From NCBI RefSeq assembly GCF_001753245.1, contig NZ_CP017415.1:2446501-2510500 (forward strand): a DNA stretch of 64,000 nt, written 5' to 3'. The notes under the pieces are model-generated. The model was not told the origin of the DNA. It did not search any database and was given only the letters and a program-made list of their open reading frames with translations. Shown here in pieces: positions 46,891-56,073 of the stretch (its first letter is position 1; every line of letters starts with the position of its first letter). The DNA is from Acidihalobacter yilgarnensis (GTDB lineage: Bacteria > Pseudomonadota > Gammaproteobacteria > DSM-5130 > Acidihalobacteraceae). A program made the position numbers and the translations under genes.

Positions 46891-48255
46891 TCAAAATGGC
46901 ATTCCGCCGCCGGGAATTCGGCCCTTCATCGCCCGCATCATCTTCACCATACCGCCTCCCTTGGAAAATTTCTTCATGGCCTTGCGCATCTGCAAATGCT
47001 GCTTGAGGAGACGATTCACGTCTTGCACCTCGGTACCCGAGCCTCCGGCGATGCGACGTTTGCGCGAACCTTTGATGATATCCGGGAAGCGACGCTCCTC
47101 CAGGGTCATCGAGTCGATAATGGCCATCATGCGCTTTACTTGAATGTCATTAGCTTGATTTTTCACTGCCGTCGGCAGCTGCCCAGCACCTGGCAGCTTG
47201 TCCAACAAACCGGCAATCCCCCCCATTTTGAGCATCTGATCAAGCTGGTCGCGTAGATCGCCGAGGTCGAAACCTTGTCCTTTTTGCACCTTGCGCGCGA
47301 GTTTGGCGGCCTTATCCTGATCGAAGTTGCGCTGCGCTTCTTCAACGAGGGTGACCACATCACCCATGCCGAGGATGCGTGACGCGATTCGCTCAGGATA
47401 GAAGGGCTCCAACGCGCGCGTCTTCTCTCCGACACCGAGAAACTTGATCGGTTTGCCGGTGATAGCGCGCACCGACAATGCCGCGCCGCCGCGCGCATCA
47501 CCATCCGCCTTAGTCAACACCACGCCGGTTAGCGGGAGCGCTTCGTCAAAGGCCTTGGCGGTATTGGCCGCATCCTGGCCGGTCATCGCATCGACCACGA
47601 ACAGGGTTTCGATCGGGTTGAGCGCCTCATGCAGCCGACGGATCTCGTCCATCATCTCCGCATCGATATGCAAACGCCCGGCGGTGTCGACCAACAGAAC
47701 ATCCTTGTGCTGCCGGCGGGCGTGATCTACTGCTGACCGCGCGATCTCAACGGGATCTTGATCAGCCTGGCTGGGGAAGAAATCGACCTCGACCTCGCGC
47801 GCCAGTGTTTCCAGCTGCTGAATGGCGGCCGGGCGGTAGACATCGCAACTGACCACCATTACCGACTTGCCCTGTTCCTGCCTCAACCAACGCGCGAGTT
47901 TACCCACCGTGGTGGTCTTACCTGCACCCTGCAAACCCGCCATGAGCACGATCGCGGGCGGCTGAGCACTGAGGTCGAGGGTCTCATTGGCAGTACCCAT
48001 TGCGACCACCAACTCGTCGTTCACCACCTTGATGAGGGCTTGCCCTGGCGTTACGCTGCGGATCACCTCTTGTCCGATTGCGCGACCCCGTACCGCCTCG
48101 ATGAAGGACTTGACAACCGGCAGGGCCACGTCGGCTTCCAGCAGCGCCATACGCACCTCACGCAAGGCGTCCTGTATATTGTCCTCGGTCAGTCGCGCCT
48201 GTCCCTTCAGCCGCTGGATCGTACCTGCTAGGCGTTCGCTCAGACTCTCAAACAT
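46891..48255 (-). CDS. ffh: Signal recognition particle protein Ffh
   Basis: 454 residues. The NG GTPase domain has GLQGAGKTTTVGKLARWL, LVDTAGRLHIDAEM and TKADGDARGGAALS. The M domain is methionine-rich and ends MVKMMRAMKGRIPGGGMPF; it binds 4.5S RNA and signal sequences. Together with the RNA it targets membrane proteins to SecYEG. Adjacent to rpsP on the same strand, the standard order. Confidence 0.98.
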   Translation of the reverse strand: MFESLSERLAGTIQRLKGQARLTEDNIQDALREVRMALLEADVALPVVKSFIEAVRGRAIGQEVIRSVTPGQALIKVVNDELVVAMGTANETLDLSAQPPAIVLMAGLQGAGKTTTVGKLARWLRQEQGKSVMVVSCDVYRPAAIQQLETLAREVEVDFFPSQADQDPVEIARSAVDHARRQHKDVLLVDTAGRLHIDAEMMDEIRRLHEALNPIETLFVVDAMTGQDAANTAKAFDEALPLTGVVLTKADGDARGGAALSVRAITGKPIKFLGVGEKTRALEPFYPERIASRILGMGDVVTLVEEAQRNFDQDKAAKLARKVQKGQGFDLGDLRDQLDQMLKMGGIAGLLDKLPGAGQLPTAVKNQANDIQVKRMMAIIDSMTLEERRFPDIIKGSRKRRIAGGSGTEVQDVNRLLKQHLQMRKAMKKFSKGGGMVKMMRAMKGRIPGGGMPF

Positions 48256-48393
48256 GTCACATTCTCGGATTCAGTAAGCCGCACATTATACGGGCTGATC
48301 GCATACAGGGCACGAACGACCGCCCCCCGCTTCACCTCATGACCGAAGATATGTAACTATGCTGGCTATTTAAGCATTGACTGACATCCACAT

Positions 48394-49206
48394 ATGCAAC
48401 TCGCACTCGCACTGCCGGCCATCCTGCTTTACCTGATCTGTACACAGCAGATATGGAGACGCCTGCGTAGCCGCGCAGCCGGCGTGAACATCCCCTGCGG
48501 ACGTGACATCGCCATGCTATGGATCGGCGCACTGATCCTGCATGGCCTCGCCATTTACACCGGTATTGTCAGCCCCGAAGGGCTCACCCTCGGCATTACT
48601 CACGCGCTCTCGCTGGTCGGTTGGCTCGTGGCGCTGCTGGTCCTGATCGCATTGCATTCGCGCCCAGTCGAGAACCTCGGGTTGGTCCTGCTGCCCTTCG
48701 CTGCCCTCACGCTGGCGGCAGAAACCATCTTTCCCGGAGCGCGCGTACTCGATCGCGCTGGCGACCTGTTATTGGCAACCCACATCTTCATTTCGCTGCT
48801 CGCCTACAGCCTATTCGTCATCGCGGCACTGCAATCCGGCGTACTCTGGCTTCAGGATCGCCAGCTGCGTACCCACCGGCCCGGCGCCCTGCTGAGAGCG
48901 CTCCCGCCCTTGGAACACACTGAAACCGTCCTGTTTCAGATCATTGGCCTCGGCTTTCTGCTGCTGACCGTGGCGATCGCCAGTGGGTTCGTTTACGTCA
49001 GCGAGTTTCCAGCCTCGATATACCCGCAGCAGATCATTCTGTTCGCGATCTTCATCAGCTCATGGGTAATATTCGCCACGTTGCTGGTCGGACGCTGGCG
49101 CTTCGGCTGGCGCGGGCGTATCGCCATCCGCTGGACGTTGAGTGGATTTCTCATCCTGCTGGTCGCCTACTTCGGCACGGAACTGGCCGTAACCTTACTG
49201 GCCTGA
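48394..49206 (+). CDS. CcsA/HemX-like inner-membrane protein (YpjD type)
   Basis: 270 residues with about eight membrane helices (LALALPAILLYLICTQQIW at the start, then LLATHIFISLLAYSLFVIAA). It belongs to the cytochrome c assembly-protein superfamily, but the WGxWWxWD heme-handling motif of CcmC/CcsA is not visible. In gammaproteobacteria this gene is regularly divergent from ffh, as here. The function is unproven. Confidence 0.87.
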   Translation: MQLALALPAILLYLICTQQIWRRLRSRAAGVNIPCGRDIAMLWIGALILHGLAIYTGIVSPEGLTLGITHALSLVGWLVALLVLIALHSRPVENLGLVLLPFAALTLAAETIFPGARVLDRAGDLLLATHIFISLLAYSLFVIAALQSGVLWLQDRQLRTHRPGALLRALPPLEHTETVLFQIIGLGFLLLTVAIASGFVYVSEFPASIYPQQIILFAIFISSWVIFATLLVGRWRFGWRGRIAIRWTLSGFLILLVAYFGTELAVTLLA

Positions 49207-49298
49207 GCCGACGGGCATCACGCTGGATTGCGCAACTGCTTGACAGCCCCGCGTAGCAGCCCGTGTAATGCCCCCATATCAACACATTAGCAAATCGC

Positions 49299-50585
49299 TT
49301 GAACCATACCGACCTAGGCCTGTTGGGTCTGCTATTGTTTGTCCTGGTGCTACTCTCCGCCTTCTTCTCCGGCTCGGAGACCGCGCTGATGTCGCTCAAC
49401 CGCTATCGGCTGCGCCATCTTGCCGAAAGCGGTCATCCTGGCGCCATGCGAGCGCAGAAACTCCTCTCCAAACCAGACCGGCTGATCGGCCTGATTCTGC
49501 TCGGCAACAACTTCACCAACATCGTGATCACGCAGCTGGCCACCTACATCGGCTACGCCCTGTTCAACGAGGCTGGTATTGCCATCGCCACCGGAATTCT
49601 CACACTGGCGCTGCTGATCTTCGCCGAGGTCGCGCCCAAGACGCTGGCTGTGCTGCATTCCGAGCGTATCGCGTTCCCTGCCGCCTTCCTGTACGTGCCG
49701 CTGCTGACCCTGACCTACCCCTTGGTCTGGCTGGTCAATTTGCTGGCCAACTCGATTCTCAAGCTAATCGGCGTATCAGCCGACGATGCCGATACGCAGC
49801 CCATGAGTAGAGAAGAACTACGCAGCGTGGTGAACCAAGCTAGCGGCCTGATCCCCCGCCGCCACCAGAAAATGCTGCTCAGTCTGCTCGACCTCGACAA
49901 GGCTACCGTGGAGGACATCATGGTGCCACGCAACGAGGTGATCGGACTCGATCTCGATGAGGACTGGGACAAAATAGTCGACCAACTCAGCCACACGCCG
50001 TATACCCGCCTGCCGGTATTCCATGGCGACATCGACCGCGTCGCGGGCATCATCCATATCCGCCGGGTGTTCCAGCTGCAGCAACAGGGGAGCCTCGACC
50101 GCGAACATCTGATATCCAATCTGCGCGAGCCGTACTTCATCCCCGAAGGCACCACATTGAATCAGCAGCTGCTGCGTTTCCAGACCGAGCAACGGCGCAT
50201 CGGCCTGGTCGTGGACGAGTATGGCGACATTCAGGGACTGGTTACGCTCGAAGACCTCCTTGAGGAGGTCGTGGGCGAGTTTACGACCGACCCGACCGCC
50301 CATAGCCGCGACATTCTCCCGCAACCCGACGGCAGCTTCATCATCGATGGTACAACCCATATCCGCGAGGTCAACCGCACGCTAGGTTGGCGCCTACCGA
50401 CACGCGGTCCCCGCACCCTCAACGGCTTACTGCTCGAGCACCTGGAAATGATCCCAGAACCGGGCACGACCGTACTCATCGAAGGCCATCCCATCGAGGT
50501 CATTCAGCTCAAGAACAACGCCATCCGCACCGTACGCGCGCGGCCGAAGCTCGCACACCTCCATCCTCGCAGACAAGACCACTAG
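49299..50585 (+). CDS. CNNM/CorB-type transporter-like protein (HlyC/CorC family)
   Basis: 428 residues. An N-terminal DUF21 membrane domain (VLVLLSAFFSGSETALMSLN, LLGNNFTNIVITQLATYIGY) is followed by two CBS domains (about 200-320, VEDIMVPRNEVIGLDLDEDW) and a CorC_HlyC C-domain (RTLGWRLPTRGPRTLNGLLL). Proposed to move or sense Mg2+. The start is a TTG without a good ribosome site. It lies between the ypjD-like gene and radA. Confidence 0.92.
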   Translation: MNHTDLGLLGLLLFVLVLLSAFFSGSETALMSLNRYRLRHLAESGHPGAMRAQKLLSKPDRLIGLILLGNNFTNIVITQLATYIGYALFNEAGIAIATGILTLALLIFAEVAPKTLAVLHSERIAFPAAFLYVPLLTLTYPLVWLVNLLANSILKLIGVSADDADTQPMSREELRSVVNQASGLIPRRHQKMLLSLLDLDKATVEDIMVPRNEVIGLDLDEDWDKIVDQLSHTPYTRLPVFHGDIDRVAGIIHIRRVFQLQQQGSLDREHLISNLREPYFIPEGTTLNQQLLRFQTEQRRIGLVVDEYGDIQGLVTLEDLLEEVVGEFTTDPTAHSRDILPQPDGSFIIDGTTHIREVNRTLGWRLPTRGPRTLNGLLLEHLEMIPEPGTTVLIEGHPIEVIQLKNNAIRTVRARPKLAHLHPRRQDH

Positions 50586-50592
50586 GCGCGCT

Positions 50593-51950
50593 ATGGCCAA
50601 ACCGCGCATCGTCTATCAATGCAGTGCCTGCGGCGGGCAATCGCCCAAATGGGGTGGACAATGTCCGGATTGCGGCGCTTGGAACACCCTCGCGGAGACA
50701 CGTCTTAGCGCAGCGCCGCCAGCTGACGCTCCCCGAGATACGCCGGCTACGCAGGCACACCAACCGTACAGTCGATGGATGATGTAGAACTGCGCGCGGA
50801 CCCGCGCACCGCAACCGGGCTTAACGAACTCGACCGCGTACTCGGCGGTGGTCTGGTGCAGGGTTCCGTCGTACTCATTGGCGGTGACCCAGGCATCGGC
50901 AAATCGACCCTGCTACTACAGACGCTAGCGCTGTTGCCCGCCCTACCTTCGCTCTACGTTACCGGCGAAGAATCGCTACAGCAGGTGAGCCTGCGCGCGC
51001 ATCGCCTCGGCTTGCCGACCGCCGGACTACGCCTACTGACGGAGACCTGCGTCGAGCGCCTGCTGAACACCGCGGCCATCGAACGCCCCAGTGTCCTGGT
51101 CGTGGATTCCATCCAAACGCTCTACTCCGAATCTCTGCAGTCAGCTCCCGGCTCCGTTGGACAGGTCAGGGAAAGCGCTGCGCAGCTGGTGCGCTACGCC
51201 AAACAGACCGACACCGCCGTCTTCATCATCGGACACGTCACCAAGGAGGGCGCGCTCGCGGGCCCACGCGTCCTCGAGCACATGGTCGACACCGTTCTTT
51301 ATTTCGAGGGCGATCCGGGTAGTCGCTACCGCGTCATGCGTGCAGTCAAAAATCGCTTTGGCGCGGTCAACGAACTCGGCGTCTTCGCAATGACCGAATC
51401 CGGCCTCAAGCCCGTTGCCAACCCCTCGGCCATTTTTCTGTCGAGACATCCGGAGCCAGTCCCCGGCAGCGTGGTGATGGTCACCCGCGAGGGCACCCGG
51501 CCACTGCTGGTCGAGGTGCAGGCACTCGTTGATGAAAGTCGCCAGGCCAGTCCGCGGCGTGTAGCGGTGGGCTTGGAGCAGAATCGCCTGGCCATGCTCC
51601 TGGCGGTCATGCACCGCCATGGCGGACTCGCGCTGTTCGATCAGGATGTCTTCATCAACGTGGTCGGCGGCATCCGCGTCAATGAAACCGCAGCGGATCT
51701 AGCCGTGCTCAGCGCCGCGCTATCGAGTTACCGGGACCACCCACTGGCCAGCGACCTCGTGATCTTCGGCGAGGTCGGGCTGGCCGGAGAAATCCGGCCC
51801 GTGCCCAATGGCGATGAGCGCCTGCGTGAAGCCGCAAAACATGGCTATGCCCAGGCCATCGTCCCCAAGGCCAATGCTCCCCGTCGCGCGATAGACGGGA
51901 TGCAAGTCCATGCGGTACATCGCCTGGCCGAGGCGATCGAACTACTCTGA
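50593..51950 (+). pseudogene. radA: DNA repair protein RadA, frameshifted
   Basis: The Zn-finger N-terminus (QCSACGGQSPKWGGQCPDCG) is read in one frame that stops at TAG 50784. The rest is read in the -1 frame: VQSMDDVELRADPRTATGLN, Walker A GGDPGIGKST, VKNRFGAVNELGVF and a Lon-like C-domain. Adding one C to CCCC at 50730-50733 joins them and restores the family linker (RYAGYAGTPTVQSM). The reconstructed length of about 452 residues matches RadA (460 in E. coli). RadA processes recombination branches. Sequencing error is at least as likely as a true mutation. Confidence 0.92.
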
Positions 51951-52100
51951 GCACGATCAGACGGGTCAGACGACAGCGCAATGACCCTCAAATCGCGCCT
52001 TTTGGATCGTTCCGTTCCACCGCCTGAAGCAAGGCTTACCCGATCCAGCACATGCCCTAGCAATATCGGCTTTCGGGACGATGATCGAAAGAACGCGGCT

Positions 52101-52685
52101 TCAATCCAGATCGGCGAGTAGCGCTCGTGTGGTTTCGCCCGGCAACGGATCGAGCTGTTGCTCGAAGCCCGGCAGATCGATTCCGGCGGCGAGTGCGGCT
52201 CCGCCCTTGACGGCTGCGATCATTTCCGGCGCCAGCTCGAAGCGCATAAAATGCACGGCCGAGGTTTTCTCCGCCGTCTCCCGTTCCAGATCCTCATCGG
52301 CCACCGCATAAATCTTGTCGTGCCCCTGAACCCGCATCCAGACATGATCCTCAACATTGATCAATCGTTTGAGTGCCTCGTCGCGCTCGTTTTCGTCTGA
52401 ATATTCAATCATGAAGGTGGCCTTCCAGTTTCCGCCGTCAGGGATCAACGGATTGTAGGCCTCCAACTCTTCCTCAATCCCAGCAGCCTCGAAAATACGC
52501 TCCACGCGCAGTACTTCCTGGATCTGGTACTGCATGGTCAGGCGATCCTCGAAGTACAAGGCAGCATGCTCGCCTATGGCCACGCGACGCACACGCTTAT
52601 GCTGCATAACGCGAACGCGGAACTCTGATCGCACTTCCGCATAACGCTCCAGCGAGTACAAATCCGAGCGAGTAAGTTTTTGCAT
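52101..52685 (-). CDS. DUF3501 family protein
   Basis: 194 residues with the family's start (MQKLTRSDLYSLERYAEVRS) and KRVRRVAIGEHAALYFEDRL, TMQYQIQEVLRVERIF. The function is unknown. Genes of this family are repeatedly found next to rubrerythrin and Hdr-like Fe-S genes, exactly the set seen here, which suggests a shared role in oxidative or redox defence. AGGAGT precedes the ATG. Confidence 0.9.
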   Translation of the reverse strand: MQKLTRSDLYSLERYAEVRSEFRVRVMQHKRVRRVAIGEHAALYFEDRLTMQYQIQEVLRVERIFEAAGIEEELEAYNPLIPDGGNWKATFMIEYSDENERDEALKRLINVEDHVWMRVQGHDKIYAVADEDLERETAEKTSAVHFMRFELAPEMIAAVKGGAALAAGIDLPGFEQQLDPLPGETTRALLADLD

Positions 52686-52793
52686 GGCTAAAGACTCCTA
52701 AAAAAGGGTGAACGGCGTTTCTGCAGCCTACTAATATTCAGGCAATACTCCCCGACGTCCGTGCAAAGCGCGGATCGGGTTGTAACGTGAAAG

Positions 52794-52822
52794 GCCGGCC
52801 CGATGACATATTTCGGACCGGC
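52794..52822 (-). terminator. Probable terminator after the Hdr-like gene
   Basis: On minus, GCCGGTCCGA and TCGGGCCGGC pair over 10 bp with one G-U and a 9-base loop, followed by CTTTC. It lies 13 bp after the stop of the Hdr-like gene, before DUF3501, so the latter may depend on read-through or its own promoter. Confidence 0.6.
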
Positions 52823-52835
52823 ATGGCGTTGAACC

Positions 52836-54182
52836 CTACAAGCCGTAGGCTTGTCGCAACAAGGTCAGCGGGTGCTCAGGCGGGCGCTCGTCGTCCAGAC
52901 CATTTTCGATCTGGTGTCCGGCCATCGGACAATCGCTCGAGTAATGATCCGCCTCAGCCTTTTGCACACGACTGACCACCGGGCGACAGATCTTCATCGA
53001 TATCTCGTGGAATTCGCACTTGACCGCGTAGGTACCGTCATGGCCGGAACAACGCTCGATCAGATCTATCTGAGTATCCGGCACCATCTCCAACAGCTCG
53101 CGCGTCTTCATGCCGATATTCTGCACACGCAGGTGACAGGCCGCGTGGTAGGCGATCTTACCCAGGGATTTGGCGAATTCGGTCTTCAGCTTGCCATCCT
53201 TGTGCCGCATCATGAGATATTCGAAGGGGTCGAATATATGATCACGCACCTTCGCCACCTCGGCGTCATCCGGGAACATCAGCGGCAGCTCCTGCTTGAA
53301 CATGAGTACGCAGGATGGTATCGGCGCCACGACATCCCAACCAGCATCGATCATGCGGGCCAGCACCGGGATATTGGCTTCCTTGGCGCGCTTGACGGCT
53401 TCCAGATCGCCTAGTTCCAGCTTGGGCATGCCGCAGCATTGCTCTTTTTCCGCCAGCGTCAGCTCAATTTCATTGTGGGCGAAGACCTTGTAGAGATCCT
53501 CTGCCAGATGGGGTTCGTTGTAATTACCGTAGCAGGTCGCGAACAGGGCTACACGCCCGGTCGTCCGGCCCGCCGGTTCCGGCTTGGCAACCGTATTGAC
53601 GAAGGATTCGACCCGCTTGCGTCCGGTCTTACTGTGATATTCGGGGAGCGCGGCATGCGGATGGATGCCCATCGATTTATCCAGCATCTGCCGGAAGACC
53701 GGATTGCGATTGGCGCTATTGACCATATCCGCGACCACCGGGATGCCCGCCAGCTTGCCGACCGCATCGGTCGAGCTGATCAACTTGTCACGCGACTTAG
53801 TCTTGCCTTCGCTGTATTTGACCGCCTTCGCGCGCAGCATGAGATGAGGAAAATCCACATTCCATTCGTGCGGCGGCACATAGGGGCACTTCGTCATGTA
53901 GCACAGATCGCACAAATAGCAGTGATCCACTACTTGCCAATAATCGGCCTTGTCAACACCATCGACTTCCATGGTCGGCGACTCATCGACCAGGTCGAAT
54001 AGCGTGGGAAAGGAATGACAGAGACTGACGCAACGCCGGCACCCGTGACAGATGTCAAATACCCGCTCAAGCTCCCCGAACAGCGCCTCCTGATCGTAAA
54101 AAGACGGCGACTGCCAGTCCACAGGATGACGGGTCGGCGCCTCCAGATTGCCTTCCTTACGCCCTTCCGCAGGTGTCGACAT
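52836..54182 (-). CDS. Heterodisulfide reductase-related iron-sulfur protein (GlpC/CCG-domain type)
   Basis: 448 residues from ATG 54182, with AAGGAGACC before it. N-terminal [4Fe-4S] motifs [11 protein letters not shown] and [13 protein letters not shown] are followed by two CCG-type domains: CYGNYNEPH and [10 protein letters not shown], then [16 protein letters not shown] and [11 protein letters not shown]. It resembles GlpC/HdrD-like Fe-S subunits without a flavoprotein. It is soluble by composition. Its redox partner is unclear; rubrerythrin upstream and DUF3501 downstream form a recurring trio. Confidence 0.92.
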   Translation of the reverse strand: MSTPAEGRKEGNLEAPTRHPVDWQSPSFYDQEALFGELERVFDICHGCRRCVSLCHSFPTLFDLVDESPTMEVDGVDKADYWQVVDHCYLCDLCYMTKCPYVPPHEWNVDFPHLMLRAKAVKYSEGKTKSRDKLISSTDAVGKLAGIPVVADMVNSANRNPVFRQMLDKSMGIHPHAALPEYHSKTGRKRVESFVNTVAKPEPAGRTTGRVALFATCYGNYNEPHLAEDLYKVFAHNEIELTLAEKEQCCGMPKLELGDLEAVKRAKEANIPVLARMIDAGWDVVAPIPSCVLMFKQELPLMFPDDAEVAKVRDHIFDPFEYLMMRHKDGKLKTEFAKSLGKIAYHAACHLRVQNIGMKTRELLEMVPDTQIDLIERCSGHDGTYAVKCEFHEISMKICRPVVSRVQKAEADHYSSDCPMAGHQIENGLDDERPPEHPLTLLRQAYGL

Positions 54183-54240
54183 CGATGGTCTCCTTGATAT
54201 GCTTCGATCCGCCACGCGAACAGACGCGTGGCCCTGTCAA

Positions 54241-54271
54241 AAATCGGGGCCGCCAGAATACGGCGGCCCCG
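54241..54271 (-). terminator. Terminator of the rubrerythrin gene
   Basis: On minus, CGGGGCCGCC (54262-54271) pairs with GGCGGCCCCG (54245-54254) around a 7-base loop and is followed by ATTTTTG. A 10-bp GC-rich stem and U-tract make this a good intrinsic terminator, 7 bp after the rubrerythrin stop. Confidence 0.85.
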
Positions 54272-54278
54272 TACGGCA

Positions 54279-54695
54279 TTACGCCATTTCGTCCAGCGCC
54301 TTCTGGAAGCGGTTGGCGTGCGAGCGCTCCGCTTTGGCCAGGGTCTCGAACCAGTCCGCGACTTCGTCGAAACCTTCTTCACGCGCGGTCTTGCCCATAC
54401 CCGGGTACATATCCGTGTACTCGTGGGTCTCGCCGGCAATCGCGGTCTTCAGGTTCAGATCCGTGGGGCCGAACGGGAGGCCCGTAGCGGGATCGCCGCA
54501 CTGCTCGAGGTATTCCAGATGACCGTGTGCATGACCGGTCTCGCCCTCAGCGGTCGAACGAAAAACGGCGGCTACGTCGTTCTGGCCTTCGACATCAGCC
54601 TTGGCTGCGAAGTACAGGTAACGACGGTTCGCCATCGACTCGCCTGCGAAGGCGTCCTTGAGGCTCTGCTCGGTCTTGCTGCCTTTCAGTTCCAT
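54279..54695 (-). CDS. Rubrerythrin-type diiron protein (without rubredoxin domain)
   Basis: 138 residues from ATG 54695; GGAGG lies just upstream and a TTG/ATG pair at 54704/54701 is the alternative. A four-helix ferritin-like fold carries diiron ligands in [33 protein letters not shown] and [11 protein letters not shown]. The usual C-terminal rubredoxin domain (CxxC pairs) is absent. Family members reduce peroxide. A 7-1-7 palindrome overlaps its likely promoter. Confidence 0.93.
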   Translation of the reverse strand: MELKGSKTEQSLKDAFAGESMANRRYLYFAAKADVEGQNDVAAVFRSTAEGETGHAHGHLEYLEQCGDPATGLPFGPTDLNLKTAIAGETHEYTDMYPGMGKTAREEGFDEVADWFETLAKAERSHANRFQKALDEMA

Positions 54696-54769
54696 ATGCA
54701 TCAACCTCCAGTTAGGATTGATAAGGGCTCACGCACCGGAGAAGCCCTCCGGTGGACGCAGGGAGAAAC

Positions 54770-54804
54770 TTAGACTAAGTCTAAAACTGAGTCAAGTCCA
54801 TCGG
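54770..54804 (-). promoter_or_regulatory. Rubrerythrin promoter with 7-1-7 operator
   Basis: TTAGACT-A-AGTCTAA (54770-54784) is a perfect 15-bp palindrome of the Fur/PerR 7-1-7 form. On minus, TTGACT just upstream could be the -35, with TAAGTT 17 bases further as a poor -10, so the palindrome would cover the spacer and -10. That suits a peroxide- or iron-responsive repressor. The match is structural, not to the PerR sequence TTATAAT. Confidence 0.6.
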
Positions 54805-54889
54805 TTGGATTATGAACCTGATTGCCCTCCGCAGCGCACTCGGGTAGTTTACCTCGTTTGATTTGGCGCACGAAAAACCATCCGTCACG

Positions 54890-55138
54890 ATGAGCCCCAA
54901 GCCCAAGAAGATCGATTTTGAAAAAACCCTGGCCGAGCTGGAGTCCGTGGTCGCTCGAATGGAGCAGGGTGAGTTGTCCTTGGAAGACTCCCTCAAAGAG
55001 TTCGAGCGAGGCATCTCGCTGACGCGCGCCTGTCAGCAAGCACTCGCAGATGCCGAGCAGCGCGTCAGTCAGCTCACCGCAGATGGACGCGAGTCGGCAT
55101 TGTCGCCACCGCGCGAGGAGTCTGATGATGCCAACTGA
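54890..55138 (+). CDS. xseB: Exodeoxyribonuclease VII small subunit
   Basis: 82 residues from ATG 54890 (MSPKPKKIDFEKTLAELESV), with MEQGELSLEDSLKEFERGI and CQQALADAEQRVSQL. Two helices form the XseB hairpin that coats XseA. A TTG at 54863 is an alternative start. It overlaps ispA, the usual order. xseA is not in the window. Confidence 0.95.
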   Translation: MSPKPKKIDFEKTLAELESVVARMEQGELSLEDSLKEFERGISLTRACQQALADAEQRVSQLTADGRESALSPPREESDDAN

Positions 55139-56024
55139 ATGCGAGCAGCTGATGGCGCTGTGGCGTACGCGCATCGAAACCGCGCTCGGGCGCTGGCTAC
55201 CCTCTCAGGCCGTGCTCCCGGTCAGGCTACACGAAGCCATGCGCTATGCAGCGCTCGATGGCGGCAAACGAATCCGACCCTTGCTGGTGTATGCCGCGGG
55301 GCATGCCCTGGACGTAAGCGCCGAACGGCTGGACGGCGCGGCCACCGCCGTCGAATTGATCCATGTTTACTCCCTGATTCACGACGACCTGCCGGCGATG
55401 GACGACGACGACCTGCGCCGCGGCAAAGCCACCTGCCACTGCGCCTTCGACGAGGCCACTGCCATCCTGGCCGGCGACGCAATGCAAGCCCTCGCCTTTC
55501 ACATCCTCGCGGCCGACCCCGATCTCACCGGCGACGCCAGCGCCCGACTGAGCATGATCGACATGCTTGCGCAGGCCGCCGGCTCACGCGGCATGGCAGG
55601 AGGACAGGCCATCGACCTAGACGCCGTCGGGCGGGAACTCAGCCTCGCCGAACTCGAAAACATGCATATACACAAGACAGGCGCATTGATACGAGCCAGC
55701 GTGCGCCTGGGCGCGCTCGGCACCAACACCGCGGCAGCGGATACGCTTGATCGACTCGACCACTACGCCAAGTGCGTCGGGCTCGCCTTCCAGATCCGCG
55801 ACGACATCCTCGATGTCGAGGGTGAAACCGAAACCCTCGGCAAGACCCAGGGTGCCGACATTGCCCGCGGCAAGCCGACCTTTCCAAGCCTCCTGGGCAT
55901 GTCGGAGGCCAAGGCGCGTACGCACGCACTTTGTCAGGACGCGCTCGACGCACTTACGCCCCTCCCTGCCTCCGCCGAACCGTTGCGCTGGATCGCAAGA
56001 TTCATCGTCAACCGTATCCACTAG
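55128..56024 (+). CDS. ispA: Farnesyl diphosphate synthase / polyprenyl synthase
   Basis: 298 residues from ATG 55128 (ATG 55125 is equally possible); GAGGAG precedes. The first Asp-rich motif is DDLPAMDDDDLRRG and the second QIRDDILDVEG, with GGKRIRPLLVYAAG near the N-terminus. It condenses isopentenyl units to FPP (C15). It is placed between xseB and dxs, as in most gammaproteobacteria, giving both supply and use of isoprenoid units. It overlaps the end of xseB. Confidence 0.95.
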   Translation: MPTECEQLMALWRTRIETALGRWLPSQAVLPVRLHEAMRYAALDGGKRIRPLLVYAAGHALDVSAERLDGAATAVELIHVYSLIHDDLPAMDDDDLRRGKATCHCAFDEATAILAGDAMQALAFHILAADPDLTGDASARLSMIDMLAQAAGSRGMAGGQAIDLDAVGRELSLAELENMHIHKTGALIRASVRLGALGTNTAAADTLDRLDHYAKCVGLAFQIRDDILDVEGETETLGKTQGADIARGKPTFPSLLGMSEAKARTHALCQDALDALTPLPASAEPLRWIARFIVNRIH

Positions 56025-56073
56025 ACAGGCGATGGGTGCAAACTAGGCCCACCGTACCTGTTCGAACGCCCAC

